64,000 bases of DNA, from contig NC_090706.1 of the NCBI RefSeq assembly GCF_040954835.1, positions 32,311,148-32,375,147 on the forward strand, given 5' to 3'. A model generated the notes under the pieces. It did no database searches and was not told the DNA's origin. It saw nothing but the letters and a program-made list of their open reading frames with translations. Positions within the stretch are counted from its first letter, which is position 1. Every line of letters starts with the position of its first letter. Of this stretch, positions 25,190 to 39,300 are shown piece by piece. Source of the DNA: Lepisosteus oculatus (lineage: Eukaryota > Chordata > Actinopteri > Semionotiformes > Lepisosteidae). The translations under genes were made by a program, and so were the position numbers.

Positions 25190-25455
25190 TGGGTCGAATT
25201 GGGGCTGTTTTACAGCTTTTGAGTCCTGTGTTCAATTCTGAGATGCATAGCTTTAAATGTGTACTTTGCATGTTCAGTGTTCATGTGGGTTTTCTTCACG
25301 TACTCCTGTCTCCTACCACCTCCAAAAAATAAACTGTCTACCTTTATTGGTGTCTCTACATTGTCTGTGCGTGGGTGTGTGAGTGTGTGCCCTGCAGTGG
25401 ACTACAGGCATTCTGGAATATGCTCCAGATTCTATTCTATGCTTCTACCCTTTTC
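25190..25455 (+). repeat. SINE-type retroposon, degenerate
   Basis: The order is typical of fish tRNA-derived SINEs: a box B-like GTGTTCAATTCTGAG (about 25228), TTTGCATGTTCAGTGTTCAT, GTGGGTTTTCTTCACGTACT, TTGGTGTCTCTACATTGTCT, and CCCTGCAGTGGACTACAGGC. It lies directly downstream of the LINE remnant. Confidence 0.75.
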
Positions 25456-27262
25456 TTGATGTTATTTGTATGGATGTTAAAATTATGCAGTGCACTAATC
25501 ATACAGTACCTCATTTAGAATAAGATATAAAATTTTAGTCCCATGTTACAAAAAAGCTGCTTTGTCATCAGTCCAAAGCAGAAAGATATTATCGAGCCCA
25601 AAGAGATTTACTTTTAAACTTTTCAGACCTTTTCACGACTTCTTGACAATCAAGTGGAACGTGAGTCAGAAGACACGAGTGTGGACTAAAGGGAAGAATG
25701 TTTAGAAGTGGTTGGATGAGATTCCAGTTAATAGCAATCAAACCACCACACCATGTTTGCAACCTTTCCCATGCTCCTGTGTTGCTAAGGGTCTGAGATT
25801 GCTGAGAAAGAAGAAAAAATAATTAAAAAAATAATTCATAGACATTATTAGCAATTCCTTTCTCACATTTTAAAAAATCAGTTTCACCAATAAATGCAAA
25901 CACTGATTGGAAATTATTGCATGACTATACCTTGTTTGTCTGATAGGGGGTGCTGAAACCATCTTTAATGTTTCAGAAGTTGAATAGTCTATATTAACAC
26001 ATGCTGTCCTTAAATGATACAGTCACGGAAACAACAATATGCTGTTGTGTATTTTTTATCTAGCTTATCTTGTTATATTGAACATGATTAACCTTTGCTT
26101 TGTTGATAAATCACTCATTTCAATGATACAACAATATGCAGTCCAGGGCAGGTTTCAGTGTTTTGTAATTTGTAAATATGAGATCATAAAATCTGTGATC
26201 AGAATTAAGAACTAAAGGGAATAAACAATGAAATTACAATAAAAATCTCATTCTGAAAGACTTTAAAGATTGATTAAGTGTTTTTCCAATTGCATGTGAA
26301 GCCTTTAATAAACTATCCTCTTGTTATTGTTTTACATAATTTAAATGATCAGAATAATGTTATATTCCTTATCGTCACGTGAAAGCTGTAGTAATGTAGT
26401 AATTAACCTAGGATGGTAAAATGCACTTAATAAATGCACTTATTCTATAGAACCTTTACTTAGACACTATCTCTGGATCTGTGGATCTCTGTGTTCGCTT
26501 TTTTCTTGTTTGTATAAGAAATATGTAGTTACGTTCTCCAAGTGATTTTACTTTTCCACCTGATCTCTCCTAGGGAAGTGTTTTCTTATTCCTTGTTTGT
26601 ATAATGCCAAATTAAATTTCATACACATCTGACCCTAGATGCCTAGGTTAAATACTGAGATCTAATTTAATTGCACAGAGTTGGTGGTCAAGTAATTTTT
26701 TTAGGTACTTTTCATCTGTCAAGAAAGATTTCAATATATTTAGCAAGCCTGACCTGAATTTTTATAGTATTATGCTATTGCTTGTACAACTTTATTGAAG
26801 TTTTATAGATTATTCTCCTCCTCGAGCTCAATATATATACTGCGATACCAAAAATAAAAAAAATGTATGTTAAGTTCCACTGATTTCATGTCAAAGTATT
26901 TTATTGTAATGGAAAATGCCCTTTTCAAATACTTTTATAAACTGCCCTTGCTAACGACAGCTCAACCTGTTGCTGCACTCCCAGGAAATCACTGTCTCAG
27001 TTATTAGGCTGTCAAGGCTATTACCTAACAATTACACACCCCATCATTTTTGTATAACCTGCCATCTGATTCCTATTGTTCTTTTCTCATAAGCTTGGTA
27101 GCCTGCCAAGCATCATTTGAGGCAGCAGTGTGAGCAGGTCCAGAGAGCTAAGGATTGACATATTCAATTGACACCACTGTTTTTCTTTCATTAAATGCCC
27201 TTGTTTCTCTCTGCTGAAGTGTAACGTGGATGAGGTGTGAAGATATTTAACGTGCTGGAAGT
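25456..27262. other. Intergenic DNA upstream of slc6a7
   Basis: No coding sequence or clear repeat. It presumably contains the slc6a7 promoter near its right end. No TATA box at a convincing distance from the start codon was seen. Confidence 0.5.
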
Positions 27263-27275
27263 GTAGCATAGCAAC
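27263..27275 (+). promoter_or_regulatory. X-box (RFX)-like site before the slc6a7 start codon
   Basis: GTAGCATAGCAAC fits the RFX consensus GTNRCC-N-RGYAAC with one mismatch, 11 bases before the slc6a7 ATG. Short upstream ORFs also lie here (for example ATG at 27230, six codons, stop at 27248-27250), if the 5' UTR reaches that far. Confidence 0.3.
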
Positions 27276-27286
27276 AGGGCAGAGAT

Positions 27287-27319
27287 ATGAAGCGTCTGCG
27301 AGCAAGTCATCTACAAGAG
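27287..27319 (+). CDS. slc6a7: slc6a7 coding exon 1 (33 nt)
   Basis: A tiny coding exon of 11 codons, [11 protein letters not shown], corresponding to human MKKLQGAHLRK. It ends at GAG/GTAAGC in phase 0, joining SSTPDLMSP in exon 2. Too short for ORF finders; the call rests on homology, phase and a strong donor. Confidence 0.85.
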
Positions 27320-30300
27320 GTAAGCAGCTGTCTATTAATTCTATTAGCATGTAAAAGGACTAGTTTTCTGAAATAGAAAATTAATCCAATTAATTGCCAT
27401 TATGAAAAGCAGAAAATGCTTCAGCCTACACAATCGTTTACAACATGGTTATGGTCAAATCACTGATGCCTTGCCTCCACTCATTCTTTCTCATAAGCCT
27501 GCCTCTGTTGTCTCTCTTATTTTCAGAAATTCTGACAAGGATATCATTATCATCACACAGAATTCATCTGAATGTGTGAACGGTGAACTGAAACCATTAA
27601 ACTTAGGCACACAAGATATTCATTTGCCTTTTGAACTAGTCAGTTTGCTCTGAAATAAATTTATATCAATATTTTAAGAAGGATTTGTATTGTTTTTGAT
27701 AATATTGGTCCTTTGTTTATCTGTACTGTATATGCAGTTTGTGCACTAACACCAAGCATAAGGTGCAGTGCAATATTGTATATTAAAAGTGTTGTCTACA
27801 TTATTTTAGAATATAAATTGTCATGTAAATTGGGCATGTTGGTCTTTTACACTTTTGCTATAGTTGAAAATTTAAAATAGTAGTAGAAACAGGCTCAATA
27901 TTTTTCAGTTTATGCATGCAATAATATTGCATTTCCATGAAGACCTAATAGTTGTAGATTATTTCTAAAATAAGCAAATGTTTCAATGGTTTTAGATAAT
28001 ACTGGTAGATTATAGATAGATAATACATAATATATATATAGATAATGGATAATAACGTTTTTAAACACATTAAATTATTTACACAAACATAATAATTTGG
28101 ATCCAAAATGTGTGGACGTATTCATGTGTGAAATATCTTTTTTACAATCTTCAAAGAAACTACATCAACATTGATGTATCATCATGTGGTGTTTTATTAA
28201 TGTTAAGGTTACAGTAGTAAATACATTTGAAACGGCAATTGACTAATTTGTGTAACGGTCCCATTTGTACAAGAAAAAAAAACATCTGATGAAAAAAATA
28301 TTTGGTACATTTGACAATCTGTCGGAATGTCTAAAGAGATTTCCTTTAATCTTGGTCAAGTCATAAAAAGGAGTAATTTGTAAAGGTGGCAACGCTGTGG
28401 TTAACTACATAAAAGCTTAGTAAATCACAAACGTAGCTCCCTTAAATCATTATACCACAGACACTTATTTTAAACCTTTTCTTGCATTTAATGTAAACCA
28501 ATAGCATACATTCTAAACAGTATTTCACAACAGCTTGGAACATGATCATCCTATGAGTTCCCTGAAAAGACAGAATATCCCTCCAAGTCAAATCAAGAAA
28601 AGGCACAACAATAATAATCAGTATAATCAGTTTGGCCTCTTAAAATATGTATATTGGCAGTGTTTATTGAGGATATAGCAGTGCAGTATTTCACTATCTC
28701 ACAAAATTTCATTACTGATAGCACATCTATAACTGCATAAAAGCATATACATTTTAAACCTGGTGGGTCTTCATACAGTAAATGTTCCCTTGCCAAAATA
28801 AATTAGAACCATACAATATTCTTTTTGACTTTTTTCACACACTATTTTAGAGCTACAGTACATGTGCATTACAGATGATTATTTTTCATTGGTGTTGTTA
28901 TTATTCCATTACAAATTGAAGAGACAGTTTCCTGGTTGCCATGGAGATAATTTGGTGTGGATACTCAGTGCTGTCAGTTTATATTTTTGTATGGAGACTT
29001 CTTTTTTTCTCTTTAGTATTGAAAATATCTGGGCTAGTATTATTTTTAAATTTGGGAAAATCTCATTCAATCTACTGTAAGTACACTGATGGGTTAAAGC
29101 ATCCACCAACCCTTTTTTTAAATAACCAATACAGGGTCACAATGAGAGTTTAGTCAAACATTTATTAAATCAAACATTTTTCTTTCTGGTCAGTAAGCTC
29201 TTGGGCATGTTTGTTTGTTTCTTCTATCTGTCATGTGACAGATGGGCACTCCAGGAAGATATGTCAGTGCTGGTCAACAAATATATATTTTTTTCGTCTT
29301 TGAATCAGTTGATTGTTATTGAATACATTTGTTTCATATAAAAATAGTTTAAATATTTTACATTTACAGGTAAATGATATATTACACAGTATAATATTTA
29401 AAACATATTATACTGCAATGTAAATTTGGAATAGGATGTGTGGTGAATGTTATATTTTAAATTAAAACAAAACAGTCTAAGGGATTTTCCAGTCTTGACA
29501 TCCCTAAAACATGGAATTTGTCATCTTTTTAAAGACATGATTTAGGTACACTAGTATGAGCATAAACTCCTTATTACTCATGCCTGTTGTTGCAATGTTG
29601 TTTTGAAACTCCTGTTTGTGTATTGTCATTGCCATTGTTTGTGTGTTTGTCTTTTAAGCACAGTCATTTGATGTCGTAGGTGCTACAGCTGTCAACAGTT
29701 AAAATTAATTGGAAAGAGCTGATTTGATAGTCTGTTTGTTATATGCAACAAATTTAGATTTTTTTTTTTACTTTTCAAATTTGTATCCAACAGTCCAGTA
29801 CTCCAGATCTAATGAGCCCCAGCGAGGGAGAGGATGGGGTGGTCTCAGAACTGGAGTACACTGCAGACCGGGGGAACTGGACTGGGAAACTGGATTTCCT
29901 TCTGTCTTGTATTGGATACTGTGTGGGGCTGGGCAATGTGTGGAGATTCCCATACCGCACTTACAGCAATGGAGGAGGTGAGAGAGTAAATTTAAAGGTA
30001 TGGAGACTGAGGTTATAAAACAGGAGACAATAAACACTACAACTAGTAAATTAAACAAAATTAATAGGATGTTTATCCACCCCTTACTATGGGTTTGATA
30101 TATTGGAACCTATGCAACCTAATCTATCTGATTAACTTTTGATTTCTTTAAAACATTATCAAAGTTTTAAAAAATCCACACAAAAAATGTATTCATACTT
30201 TAACAGTAAATAGACATTTTTCCACTTTATGGTTCTAAGGAGAGCAATATTTTACTCCGCAGCGCTTCAATTTGAATGCAATGATTCAGAACAGTATCCA

Positions 30301-33300
30301 GCAGCTTCCCTTCACATCAGAAATCACAAAGAATTAAAGCAAAGAATTAAACCACTGCTGGGTGTAAAAAGAAGACCCTGTTTTCTGTTTTTTTTCCTGC
30401 TTTCCAGGTGCGTTTCTGATCCCGTATTTCATCATGCTAGGGATCTGTGGAATCCCAATATTTTTCATGGAGCTCTCTTTGGGACAGTTCTCCAGCCTGG
30501 GACCCCTGGCAGTATGGAAAATCAGTCCATTCTTTAAAGGTGATCTAAGAGCAGAGAGCATTTTCAGAATTAGACTTACTACTGTATACAGTATGTGATG
30601 TTCTTACTATTGTTCTGTTCTTCCAAATCACAGTATGTATGACTAGAAAAGTATGCAGGATGTTTATGTGTAGCCTATATTACAAAGGAGACAAAAAGTA
30701 ATGTAGAGTACAATTACATGATGTATTCTGAAATGCAAAACTAATATTTAAAAACAATATTAACATTCAAAATATATTTTGACCTATAGAATCTTACTGA
30801 GTCTTTGACTTTGTCATTCTCCATTAATTCCTTGTTGTTCATTTATCTTTATCTCTCTGTGATACTGTAGGTGCTGGTGTGGGGATGATAGTCATTGTTT
30901 CATTAGTAGCCATCTACTACAACATGATCATTGCCTACGTACTCTTTTACCTCTTTGCCTCCCTGACCAGTGACCTACCCTGGCAGCACTGTGGGAACTG
31001 GTGGAATACAGATCGTTGTCTGGATCACAGAGTCGTTCAGGGAAACAACAGCTCAGTGAAGCTCCCTGGGTCTTCTCTGAATATTACAGGCACTGTCAGT
31101 CCTAGTGAAGAGTACTGGAGGTAGGGTCAAGGAAAATGATCCTTCTTTTCATTAAACACCTCAATGCTCCCAAATCTTACTTTTGCATAGTGTGAAAAAA
31201 CTATTTCCCTTGCTCTGCAGAGATGCATCTTTGCATAATAATCAGAGAAGTCCATGTCTTACATCAGCACTCCTGATGAACCTCAGCACCAGATTATTAA
31301 TGTTGTGCAATATATTACTTATACCTGATTATTTCCTCAGTTTCTGCATTGGATAACTTTTTTTCAGCCGTTATGTCCTACACATCCAAGGAAGCTCAGG
31401 GATTGGGAGTCCAGGGGGAATTAGGTGGAATCTCTGTCTTTGCCTCCTTTTGGCTTGGATTATTGTCTATCTCTGCATCCTGAAAGGAGTCAAGTCCTCA
31501 GGAAAGGTAAGGAAGCATTCTGTGTCAAAGATGTAAAAAACACTAAGTTCGTAGTTCGTAGTAGTAGTTAATAGTAATAGTTAATAGTAGTAACTCTTCA
31601 GTTCAGGAGGTACTGAAAAGCCACATAAGAATAGTACTAGATGCTTATAAATGATACATTAGAACTTACATGATGGACAATCTCTGTATAAAGGCTAGCT
31701 AGCTAGGTACATATTACCTTTAGCCACTAATACATAATAAATGTACACATGGCATGTTGCACTGATGTGTCATACAGTACATGAGTCACTTTTAATTTGT
31801 TTTTCAAATTATCATTTAAAATTTATTAGCACACCAGTGCTTTATTTTTGTGTTGTAGTACTAAAGTAGTAATAAAAACAAAGAACACTAAAAATTAGTT
31901 TACAAACAAATCCTAAAAAAGAAAGTGTTACTGCAATAGCACCACATGTGCTATTACAACACTATATCACCCTGGGGTCATACTGAGGTCATGATGTAGA
32001 TTTCACTTGACTACAAGCTAATTACCCATTGTTTTTAACCCTACACAATGGGAACTGGTATCTCAGCAATCATGAAAATTGTTCTGAAAATACTTTTACA
32101 ATATAACAAAGCTTAAAATAAACATTAAAACCCCTTCTGTAAGACATGATTTCTGCATACTGGATAAAAAATGTTTTTAAGAAAAATAATCTGTAAAAAA
32201 CATTAATAGTTAATGATTAATCAATCTTAATATCCTCCATATGGTGCTTTTAATTTTTTATGTTTCAATCATACTGTGCTCTCCAGCAACCAGCTACAGA
32301 GCAGATCTTACTGAAGTGCCTATGAGCAAAACTCTATTTAAATTTGTGGAAGTATAGAATTAGCTTTTCAGCAATGTTTGTGAAGCTGATACTCTGGCTT
32401 CTATCAGAAATGGTTGAATCAGATAGCCAGACCAGCTAGGTACTAAACACTAAACTGCTAGATAAGACAAGTGGGCCATTCTCATTTGTAATCATTCTTA
32501 TATACTTATATGTCCTGAAAAAAAACAGGTTTATCAGCTTTGACAACATGGCTGAGTATTTTGTTCCACTACAACCCTTGTGGAAGAAACCTCCAATCTC
32601 AGTGTTAAATGAACTTCCTTAGTTTTATCTTGTGTCCTCTGGTTTGGTTTCACTGTTCTTGAAGAAGTCTGCTGGATTGACTTTGTCAATGTCTTCAAGG
32701 ATTGTGAATTCTTGCTTCTGGTCACCTCATTGTCTTATCAGTTGAAAATGAAAAAAAGATTTGATTCTTTTAGCCTGTAAGCGTAGAACATTCCTTTGAG
32801 CTCAGGAATATATTTGGCCGATGTTCTCTCAGCGAATTCCAGAGCAGCAACATTTGTTTTGAAACACAAAGACCACATAACACAATATTTTAAAGGGAGT
32901 CTTACTAATAGCACAATTTTTACATACACTAACATTCCCTATTTTACCCTTTTTACTATATTTCCTAATATAATGTTTTGTCTAGAAAATGTAAGTAATT
33001 TTCTAAAATAGACAACCAAATCATTTTGAGGATGGCTACATGCAATAGATCACTTCATCAAGTTCCACTAACTAAAAACTTCTCAATGGTCTTAAATATC
33101 AAGGCTTTATCCAGACCTATCGACAAGTATTTTGCCATTTAGCTTATAAAAGCTTGAACAAATGAGATATATCATAAAACATGTAGAACATGGTGCAAAA
33201 CAAGGACTTAGTTTTGGTGCTTTTATATAAATGTACAATCCTGGAGCTCAAGATGTACATTCAATAGCATTAATAAGGTTTAACTTAATATTTATGTAGC

Positions 33301-36300
33301 TATGCAAGAAGATTTATCCTGAGAATAGTAAGCCATAAAACTTGAAGACAGACAAACTACATCTCATTTAAAGATTGCCACAGAGTAAACAGACACTTCT
33401 GATTGTACTTAATTTGTGTCTAGGTTGTCTACTTTACAGCCACTTTCCCTTATGTCATCCTTGTCATGCTTCTTATCCGAGGGGTGACTTTGGATGGAGC
33501 TTGGAAAGGGATCAAGTTTTACCTCACCCCTCAGTTTGACCACCTCCTCACTTCAAAGGTATAAAAGCTTCTATTACTTAAATTGTGGTTCAAATTCCCG
33601 ATGAATTTGGTCGAAGATGATATTCCAGGGGAAGCTCACATTTAAAAAAAAAATTGTTAAGGAGTCAGCCTTCAGTTTACTTTATTTTTCAGGTTTCGCC
33701 ACAAAAGCGACAGTAGTGCATTTTTAATGGAAAATGACTAATTCCATTTGCCAGTGGTGAGGAGTGAAAGTTACATAGAGATTTATAGACAGTGAAAGTT
33801 CTATACCTGGCCCACCATCTTCCATAACGACCTTACTTTTATATATCCTAATTTGGATTCTGCTCTTGAAAGCTTTGCCTGGAGGGAAAAGGTGCTGTAC
33901 AGACTGATAAGTGTGCCAATGTGTGTAATTGCTATGATTCTCTCCAGGTATGGATTGAGGCAGCTCTTCAGATTTTCTACTCCCTTGGGGTAGGTTTCGG
34001 TGGTTTGTTGACCTTTGCTTCCTACAACACCTTCAACCAAAACATTTACAGGTTAGTGTGACTCTACTCTAAAGCCCTGCAGGTAGGGGAGGAGTTTTCC
34101 AGTATCAGCTTGCCAATAAATAAGAAGTCAAAAGGTCTCTAATTTGAACTTCTATCCAGTTGAAGGACTAAAGCTTTCATTTTATAGTCCTCACACGGAT
34201 GTGGCACAGGTGCCCAGCTTCAATTTACTCACTTACGCAAACAGTCTTTCACTGCCTCAGCAAAGAGAGCCACACAGATTCCAGAGAAGAAAACGAATCC
34301 AAAAGCTCAAGAATGGATTATTTTATTGCAGGGTTTAGTGTAACATACCGTATTGGACTAAGATGCTGTAAAATTAGTTAATTATTTTTCAGACAATGAC
34401 AACAGTGAAAGAAACAGTAAACCAAGCCAACAGTTTCTCCTGTAACAATGAGAAGAATTTGACATGCACTGAGATGTAGGAACCCTGTAGCTGTAATGCA
34501 AAGAAATTTACCAGAATACCATAACAGTTCATTTACTAAAGTGAGTAAAATGTTCAATAAGATGAGCATTACAGGTATAACTGATTAGAATACAGTAATA
34601 ACTTATTTGTTATCTGTACACCTCAGTAGAAAACCTACTGTTGTTTACAATGCATAGCATCAACATTTCTGTCACTTTACTATAGTGCTATTAGAAATCC
34701 TTTCTTAGAAGCAGATATACTGTATGTCAAACATGTCTTCCAAGCTGTAATGAAGTTTGTGTATCCTGAAGCGTGGAAGACTAATTTGTCTCAGATATGC
34801 CCTTCACACAAAAAGCAAAATGATTGTGGAGCAACAGACTTTGGATTTGAAGGTTTATTCTTTTTTCAAAGACTTAAATAATCGCTTCATCTTATTTCTT
34901 CCTTTCTACCCTTTTAGGGATACATTTATAGTAACTTTGGGAAATGCCTTCACCAGTATTCTGGCAGGTTTTGCCATCTTCTCAGTACTGGGGTACATGT
35001 CTCAGGAGTTAGGTGTTCCTGTGGACCAAGTAGCTCAAGCAGGTAACACTTGTCCATAAATATCTTATGTCAGTAAGAGCAAGTGCTTGTCTTATGATGT
35101 GTCTGTATGATATTGTAAATATCTGTAGATACTGTGTAAATTGTATATGCTTTGGCAACACTAAAATTCATTGGTCATGCCAATAAAGCTTCTTGAATTG
35201 AAAATAGTGACAGATATGTACTGTAGATATCAGACAGTTCAACAACTACACAGAAATGTATTTTGATGACTAGGTTGATGAGTAGTGAAATGTTGTTTCT
35301 TTCTTGTCATGGGTAAGAAATATACTACACAGCCTGATTTTAAACTCGTTTCAGTTTAAAACACAGATTTTAGGAGTCGGAAAGAGATCTTAGTAATGCT
35401 ATCTGTTGCTTGGTAAATTTAATTTCAAACTTTACACTGCTGTTTGTCTTCCACTCTGGGACTGTTAAGGAATATACTAGATCTGAATTTGGAAACTCAA
35501 GGGATCAAGCCTCTAGTCTGATTGTCATGCCTATGGCATCTTCCATTTACTATGTATCATATTGTTATTCCTGTGTCGCCTTTTCAACTGGTCCTGGTGC
35601 AGCCGGCAGCTCTAAATTGAGGAGATCAAAGGCTTTCTTTTCTTAATGGGAAGACGGCCTAATCTGGCATTGTTTCTGTGGAGCAGTGTGCTCAGCCCTC
35701 ATGCCTGAGGACTTGTAGCCCCTTAAGATCAAACAGGAAGTGGTGTTGGAAAGCCATAAATTCTCAGACCTTTGAACTGGAGACCATTTCTTCCAAAAAA
35801 AGGATGATGGTTGTGGTGAGGATGTTGAGGAAGGTGGGGGAGTTGGCAGGGACTGACTTTTTTTTTCTCTCTTAAAAAGTCTGTTGTATTTCAATGTGGA
35901 TAATGTCCTGAAGGTCATTCACTGTTAGACAGTAAAATAACACAGCAAGATACTGTATATCCCTTTATGGGACAAATATGCTAGCTTTTTCAACTCATCA
36001 TTAAACTGAGATGTCTGCCTTTTCTCCCAAACTACAATGTAAAACTGACATCTTGGATGAAAATGACAAGAATTCTGAATTCTCTGGAACAAGAGCGTTA
36101 TCTTGTTGATCTGGAGGGAGAAAGAAATGAGTCAGAGTGTATACTTAAGACCTGCTTATGGGTTGCAACCTGGCTCAACATTTACAGAAAGCTTAGAAAG
36201 AGATTATTAGTGGTTTTTTACTTTGTTTCTAAACCATAAAATAATAATTTACTTAAATGAACCAAAGATCAACATTGTAAATCAAATAAAGTGCCACAGC

Positions 36301-39300
36301 AGAAAAAAAAGATTAGACTCAAAGCATTTGTTCTTAATCAGAGTATTTGTACAGTGTGTCCAGTTGGGTTAATCCAGATGGAATCTCAGCACTAGTGTGT
36401 GATGTGCTCATGCAGACGCTAATTTCTATTAATTGATTTTGAGGGGTTAGCTGGAAACCTGCTCTCTGTCACAGTAATGAAGCCAGGTGGAAAATGTGGG
36501 GACAAGTGCCATCTGATAAATATGTCAAGAAACTCAGAATTCAAAAGGAAATATACTGTATGTGCCCCAAACAAAGAGTTTTATTAGGGAAAAGTGAACC
36601 CTTTTCAAACATTGCTTTAGTCATTAATGGATTGTGTGTCTCACAGCCTATTAACTGACTGTATATTGTCATCAACCTATCCCATGTGCCTGATGTTAAC
36701 AGAAAATAATCTCCCTCTCTATATATTTATGCTTGCAGAGATAAAGAATGCCATGTTTTGTTCCTATACTGAATTGGTCATATATATTTTACTCAAAAAT
36801 CATTATGCTTTGTTACTGAGTTAAGTTAACCCAGAGTTTTGGTAGACTATTGAAAGTGTCATGCAAAGTAAATCAATAAAGCAGTGTCTAAATGTGCAAA
36901 ATATAGTCTATTTATAGAATATAAGATTACGCAAAGAAGGATTTCCATAAATAAAGTAACAATCTCTCATAAAAAAATACATATTGGATGTTTTTGGTAA
37001 TGGCATGTATCAGCTCAAAGATTGCTGACCAGGTGCAAACCTGGTCAAACATGGAGAGTTACAGCTGAAGTAGTTTACTATAATGTATCCTGAAGAATAC
37101 TAGCAATCTTTATTGGTGCCAACTGCACCAATAAAGTCTTCAGCAGTACTGACGGGAAGTGCTGGACTCGTCACATGTCTGATTAAGTGCCTTGTGATTT
37201 CCATCTCTTTGGCTTCTTAAGAACAAAATCTTATTTTGCAGAATATTGTAATTGACAGTGAACTGTATCAACCAGTTAAGCCTTAGTTCCAATAGATTGA
37301 CACAAATTTCTACTATTCCAGAGCCAAACAGATATCATGATATCATGATGGAGCACATAATGTGAAACCAAATTTAGCAACTACTGTATATAGAAAAATG
37401 ATATTCGCTATGGCCTTCCTATTATTTCCACCACATGCACGAACAGATGCATTACAATGGGAACTGTTCTCACTTTATTTATTGGCCTGCTTTTGTAAAG
37501 CATTAGGAAAACTGTTGTACAATTACAGTAACTTGGGATGTTAATTAAAAAGAGCCCCTTATTTCTTTTAGAAAGGCTTTTTTTTCACACTGTAGGACAT
37601 CTGCCAGCACCGTTTATAGTTTGACGCACTCAAGATCACTAGAAAGACACATACATGCAAAATCTTCCCACAGTTAACTTTAATTTTAACTATATTTGAG
37701 AACATTTCTTGAAAAGAGACAAGTTGTAGGTGATTCAGGCCTTTAAACAGAGTTATGATGTCTTTGTTTTGTGCAGGTCCAGGCCTAGCATTTGTTGTGT
37801 ATCCACAGGCCATGACAATGCTCCCACTTTCTCCCTTCTGGTCCTTCCTGTTCTTCTTCATGCTGCTTACGCTGGGGCTGGACAGCCAGGTGAGCATCGT
37901 CCAGATCTTTCCACTGCTGTATTTAGGTTCTTGATAGGTTTTTTGGAAAGCACAATGCCACACAATTCATATACATGAAGCTTTCAAACAAGGAGGAATG
38001 ACAGGAAACAAGCTCTCTTTCATCTCAGCTGTAATCATCCGTGACATCATTTCCTAAATCGTCTGCTGCATCCCTCCTCCACCCCATCTCCACCTTTGCT
38101 GTTACCCCTAGGGTAACTCTTCAATCTGCATGGAGATCCTAGTCTTCTCATCCTACAGTTTGGAGACTAAGCCAAATCAAACCCTTTTTCAAATGCATTC
38201 AGTTCTGGAGTGTTGTTACTCCTAGTCAATTCGCTTTTCTATAGGAGACTACATTGTTATTTTTAGTTATATTCAATGAAGGAGCACTAATTCATTTGAA
38301 CACATTTAGATAGCTAATTGGTCAGGATATAAACAATGACATCAGCAGTTTAACACTGTCATCTGCCAGCTATATGGGGAATCTTAAGGAAGAGTACAGC
38401 CTGAAAGGTGCAGGGCTTTAGTATGTATAAGTAGATCAGGAGACACACCTACAGCTACATAATGTTGATGCAGAACATCAAGTGTAAATACATTATATGA
38501 AAGTCTGATCCACATTAGCGAGACACTTTTTAAACAATGTGACTTGGGAACTTAAGAGAATACCTAACTTGAAACATGAATTCTTGCAGGTTTTCAGCTA
38601 TAATAAAGCAGTTGTAACACAGACATTTATGCATAGCTCCTTCATCTGATTTTTTCCCCAAAGTTTGCATTTATGGAAACAATTGTCACTGCCATCACAG
38701 ATGAATTTCCATTCTACTTAAGACCAAAGAAGGCCTTCTTCTCAGCCTGTATTTCTATCAGCATGTTCCTAATGGGATTGATTCTCACCACAGAAGTAAG
38801 TTAATTAAATTAACAAAAATTGTCTTGCTCCTGGTTTAAAATGATTATTTTTTATATATCATATACAGTGCCTTGCGAAAGTATTCGGCCCCCTTGAACT
38901 TTTCAACCTTTTGCCACATTTCAGGCTTCAAACATAAAGATATAAATTTTTTATTTTATGTGAAGAATCACCAACAAGTGGGACACAATTGTGAAATGGA
39001 ACGAAATCTATTGGATTTTTGAAACTTTTTTAACTAATAAAAAAAATGAAAAGTGGGGCGTGCAAAATTATTCGGCCCCCTTGCGTTAATACTTTGTAGA
39101 GCCACCTTTTGCTGCGATTACAGCTGCAAGTCGCTTGGGGTATGTCTCTATCAGTTTTGCACATCGAGAGACTGAAATTCTTGCCCATTCTTCCTTGCAA
39201 AACAGCTCGAGCTCAGTGAGGTTGGATGGAGAGCATTTGTGAACAGCAGTTTTCAGCTCTTTCCACAGATTCTCGATTGGATTCAGGTCTGGACTTTGAC

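Noticed and set aside
29768-30058. Antisense frames opposite slc6a7 exon 2
   Set aside because: Shadows of the real exon on the other strand.
37568-37963. 131-codon minus-strand frame over slc6a7 exon 9
   Set aside because: The real exon is on the + strand, with TM8 homology and consistent splice phases.
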